Origin: an uncultured Alistipes sp.
Lineage (GTDB): Bacteria > Bacteroidota > Bacteroidia > Bacteroidales > Rikenellaceae
Assembly (NCBI GenBank): GCA_900550375.1
Contig: URRP01000050.1
Span: forward strand, 1 to 11,111
DNA: 11,111 bases
Direction of reading: 5' to 3'
The notes under the pieces are model-generated. The model searched no databases and was not told where the DNA came from. It saw only the letters and a list, made by a program, of their open reading frames with translations. A program made the position numbers and the translations under genes. Positions 6,253 through 11,111 of the stretch are shown here, in pieces (the stretch's first letter is position 1; the number at the start of each line of letters is the position of its first letter).

Positions 6253-6908
6253 AAACGAGATATGCCCATCTGCTTTTCGACCTCGACGGCACGCTGACAG
6301 ACCCCATGGAGGGAATTACACGGTCGGTACGATACGCCCTGCGCCATTTCGGGATCGAAGTGACCGACCTGCACAGCCTCACGCCTTTCATCGGACCGCC
6401 GCTCGCCGAGTCGTTCCGCGAATTCTACGGCTTCGACGACGAGCGCATTCCCGAGGCGATCCGCGTCATGCGCGAGTATTTCAATGAACGCGGCTGGTGC
6501 GAAAACCGTCTTTACGACGGGATGCCCCAGCTGCTCGGACGGTTGCAGGCCGCCGGACATACGCTCGCGGTCGCTACATCGAAACCGGTCGTATTCGCCC
6601 GACGCATTCTCGACCATTTCGACCTCACGCGGTACTTCTCATTCGTGGGCGCCGCCGAAATGGACGGTCGGCGGCAGGCCAAAGCCGAAGTGATCGCCCA
6701 TGTATTGCAGGAGCTGCAAATCGCCGATCCGGCAACGTGTCTGATGATCGGAGACCGGCGCCACGATATCGCGGGAGCAGCGGCCGTCGGCATGGATTCG
6801 TGCGGCGTGCTGTGGGGATATGGCAGCCGCGAGGAGTTGACCGAAGCCGGAGCGACCTGCATCGCCGCCGACCTCGGCGGGCTGGAACAGTCGATAATCG
6901 ACAATTGA
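6249..6908 (+). CDS. HAD-family phosphatase (phosphoglycolate phosphatase/5'-nucleotidase-like)
   Basis: A 219-residue cytosolic hydrolase with all four HAD motifs. Motif I is DLDGT (11-15), with D11 the nucleophile and D13 the general acid. Motif II is T110 in ATSKP, motif III is K145 in RQAKAEVI, and motif IV is GDRRHD (168-173). The cap region (about 20-90) is helical, as in subfamily IA, and contains FIGPPLAESF (47-56) and ENRLYDG. These match HAD hydrolases annotated variously as phosphoglycolate phosphatase, pyrophosphatase or 5'-nucleotidase, so substrate is not settled. The start is the ATG at 6249, which overlaps the GNAT stop as ATGA and implies translational coupling. The same frame stays open upstream inside the GNAT gene, but the HAD domain begins right at this ATG. 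Confidence 0.9.
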   Translation: MKTRYAHLLFDLDGTLTDPMEGITRSVRYALRHFGIEVTDLHSLTPFIGPPLAESFREFYGFDDERIPEAIRVMREYFNERGWCENRLYDGMPQLLGRLQAAGHTLAVATSKPVVFARRILDHFDLTRYFSFVGAAEMDGRRQAKAEVIAHVLQELQIADPATCLMIGDRRHDIAGAAAVGMDSCGVLWGYGSREELTEAGATCIAADLGGLEQSIIDN

Positions 6909-6916
6909 CTTCGGGG

Positions 6917-6974
6917 CGAACGGTCCGGTGGTTTCAGGTGTCCGGCAGACCGTTCGGCCGCTCCGAAGGAGCGG
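6917..6974. repeat. Two GC-rich inverted repeats after the HAD gene
   Basis: CGAACGGTC (6917-6925) pairs with GACCGTTCG (6948-6956) across 22 bases. Immediately after, CCGCTCC (6958-6964) pairs with GGAGCGG (6968-6974) across GAA. Neither is followed by a T-run, so they are not standard terminators. They may stabilise the 3' end of the GNAT-HAD transcript. The structures are seen directly; a role is not established. Confidence 0.4.
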
Positions 6975-7028
6975 AAGGCGGCCCGGAACCGTTAAACGCA
7001 ACATTCAGCGCTGCATCCCGCGCACGAA

Positions 7029-7066
7029 AAAACGAGGAGGTTTCCATCTGGAAACCTCCTCGTTTT
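7029..7066. terminator. Two-way intrinsic terminator between HAD and rpoC
   Basis: Arms 7029-7045 and 7050-7066 are perfectly complementary over 17 bases around the loop ATCT. The core is CGAGGAGGTTTCC/GGAAACCTCCTCG with A4 outside on the left and T4 on the right. It can end the rightward GNAT-HAD transcript and, read the other way, the leftward rpoC transcript, whose stop codon lies 17 bases away. Confidence 0.9.
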
Positions 7067-7083
7067 CATTATCTTCGACGCTC

Positions 7084-11111
<4,028 letters not shown>

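Overview
The window looks like chromosomal DNA from a GC-rich member of the Bacteroidales, most plausibly Alistipes or a close relative in the Rikenellaceae. Three things support this. The gut-Bacteroidota promoter form (TTG or TTTG, then TAnnTTTG) occurs in the non-coding gaps. Shine-Dalgarno sequences are weak or absent before the starts. The RpoC sequence and a GGGtGRT/NifU-like gene pair are of the Bacteroidota type. The genus is an inference from sequence style and was not tested by comparison.

Layout. Positions 1-654 are non-coding: a cluster of palindromic repeat units (10-135), a strong-looking leftward promoter (191-221), about 370 bases with only small hairpins and one doubtful short reading frame, then a rightward promoter (596-627). 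Rightward genes follow: a DeoR/GlpR-type sugar-phosphate-responsive regulator (655-1425) and a CPA2 (KefB-like) cation:proton antiporter with an extra membrane block and two TrkA-C domains (1517-3796). A perfect two-way terminator (3813-3852) separates them from a leftward two-gene operon. That operon is a NifU-like iron-sulfur scaffold protein (4921-5613) followed by a GGGtGRT-family protein (3885-4886), with a promoter in the divergent gap at 5664-5696. A second rightward pair, a GNAT acetyltransferase (5749-6252) and a HAD phosphatase (6249-6908), overlaps by ATGA. A second two-way terminator (7029-7066) separates it from leftward rpoC (7084 to beyond the window's right edge), which lacks only its first 85 or so codons.

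How the genes work together. The two real functional units are the scaffold/GGGtGRT pair, probably iron-sulfur related and of unsettled function, and the translationally coupled GNAT/HAD pair. The DeoR regulator and antiporter share a strand with a 91-base gap and no visible terminator, so co-transcription is possible, but no functional link is evident. rpoC is core housekeeping. Apart from the repeats in the first 200 bases, nothing looks recently acquired. No CRISPR array, transposase, phage, toxin-antitoxin or defence gene was seen. The least-understood content is the GGGtGRT/NifU-like pair and the promoter-plus-palindrome block at the left end.
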